Part shown: positions 4,792 to 5,457 of the stretch, piece by piece
Position numbering within the stretch: the first letter of the stretch is position 1
Layout of the letters: the number at the start of each line of letters is the position of its first letter
Origin: Nitrospirota bacterium
Lineage (GTDB): Bacteria; Nitrospirota; Thermodesulfovibrionia; Thermodesulfovibrionales; Dissulfurispiraceae
Length of the DNA: 5,457 nucleotides
Reading direction: 5' to 3'
NCBI GenBank assembly: GCA_016212685.1
Contig: JACREW010000260.1
Span: 1-5,457, forward strand
Program-made: the position numbers and the translations under genes
Notes under the pieces: generated by a model
Seen by the model: the letters and a program-made list of their open reading frames with translations, nothing else
Databases searched by the model: none
What the model was told of the DNA's origin: nothing

Positions 4792-5457
4792 TCAGAATAA
4801 TGCCGGAGGCGCAGGAAGGTATATGCAGAAGGTCGTTCCGGCCCCTTCTTCCGATGTCACCGTAATATGGCCATCGTGGTTTTTAATGATTGAATAACAT
4901 ATCGCAAGGCCGAGGCCGGTCCCTTTCCTGTTTCCTCTTTGCTTGGTCGTAAAGTAGGGGTCGAATATCTTTTGCAGATTTTTTCTCGATATGCCGTGAC
5001 CCCGATCTTTTATCGATACTTTTATATAGCTGCCTTCTTTTAATGGGAGTCCGTCCCTTGCGCTGACTGAGGTATTTTCCGCGCTGACCTTGATTACTCC
5101 ACCGCGAGGCATGGCCTCCTTTGCATTGATAACCAGATTGTGGAATACACGGCTCATCTGCCCTCTATCGACCTCGACAAGCCGCAGGTCATCAGGTATC
5201 GAGATTTCACACTTTGCGTTAAAATCACTCGGCATAAGACCGACCGCATCTTTTATGATTTCTGTGATAGAAGTTATTTTTCTCACCGGCTCCCCTATTT
5301 TTGCGAATGTGAATAACTGGTGTGTTAAATCCTTTGCGAGTCTCGATGCCTTCTCAGCCATGGCGAGGCTTTCGAATATTTTGTCTTCAGGTTCTGCAAG
5401 AGATTTAGAAAGGGCTATGCAGTTCAAAATGCCTGTAAGCAGGTTATTGAAATCATG
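4792..5457 (-). CDS. Sensor histidine kinase, C-terminal part from the H-box onward (5' end outside window)
   Basis: This is the transmitter core of a two-component sensor kinase, which autophosphorylates on histidine and passes the phosphate to a response regulator. The frame is open to the right edge and gives 221 residues. It begins HDFNNLLTGIL, so the first visible codon (5455-5457, complement) is the phospho-accepting histidine. The HisKA helices continue to about residue 55 (AEKASRLAKDLTHQLFTFAK). The HATPase_c domain shows an N-box (HNLVINAKEAMP, about 106-117), G1 (DRGHGI, 151-156), an F-box (FDPYFTTK, 165-172) and G2 (GTGLGLAI, 179-186). The protein ends shortly after the last strand with LPAPPALF, so it has no C-terminal receiver domain, unlike many hybrid kinases with this H-box type. 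The sensory N-terminus is unseen, so signal and partner are unknown. A TTG at 5425-5427 is internal, not the start. Confidence 0.93.
   Translation of the reverse strand, partial: HDFNNLLTGILNCIALSKSLAEPEDKIFESLAMAEKASRLAKDLTHQLFTFAKIGEPVRKITSITEIIKDAVGLMPSDFNAKCEISIPDDLRLVEVDRGQMSRVFHNLVINAKEAMPRGGVIKVSAENTSVSARDGLPLKEGSYIKVSIKDRGHGISRKNLQKIFDPYFTTKQRGNRKGTGLGLAICYSIIKNHDGHITVTSEEGAGTTFCIYLPAPPALF

Noticed and set aside
5425..5427. TTG as the start of a short 211-residue kinase
   Set aside because: The frame continues upstream to the window edge through HDFNNLLTGI, the conserved H-box, so the gene is cut by the window and not short.

Overview
The window comes from a Gram-negative (diderm, LPS-making) bacterium of moderate GC content and is almost fully coding. 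Four genes read rightward: the 3' end of folC, complete lptD, complete truB and complete purB. They meet, tail to tail, the 3' part of a sensor histidine kinase gene on the minus strand. There are no RNA genes, no CRISPR array, no insertion sequence and no non-coding stretch longer than about 11 bases. LptD with a signal peptide and a conserved cysteine pattern shows an outer membrane. The lineage cannot be fixed from this window. The general look, including the short repeats below, reminds me of uncultured Nitrospirota or Desulfobacterota genomes, but this is only an impression.

Layout. folC (2-472) and lptD (469-2565) overlap by four bases (ATGA), truB (2572-3471) starts 6 bases after lptD, and purB (3483-4781) starts 11 bases after truB. 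This is a tightly packed, probably co-transcribed and partly translationally coupled set covering folate polyglutamylation, LPS export, tRNA pseudouridylation and purine synthesis. No promoter is visible inside it, so the main promoter is probably upstream of the window. After a 10-base gap at 4782-4791 the kinase gene runs on the minus strand from the window edge to 4792. The edge cuts it exactly at the phospho-accepting histidine of its H-box.

The most unusual content is a series of short, sequence-unrelated repeat elements inside the coding frames of three consecutive essential or housekeeping genes. These are an 8-base tandem repeat in folC, a long purine/pyrimidine inverted repeat that forms the start of lptD and encodes its signal peptide, an A/T-only-like palindrome in truB, and a C/G-tract palindrome also in truB. 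All four keep the host frame open and sit in loops, linkers or a signal peptide, not in catalytic motifs. purB and the kinase show no such element. The lptD element is predicted to form a 33-bp continuous RNA helix starting at the base after the start codon, which makes it a candidate translational control structure.
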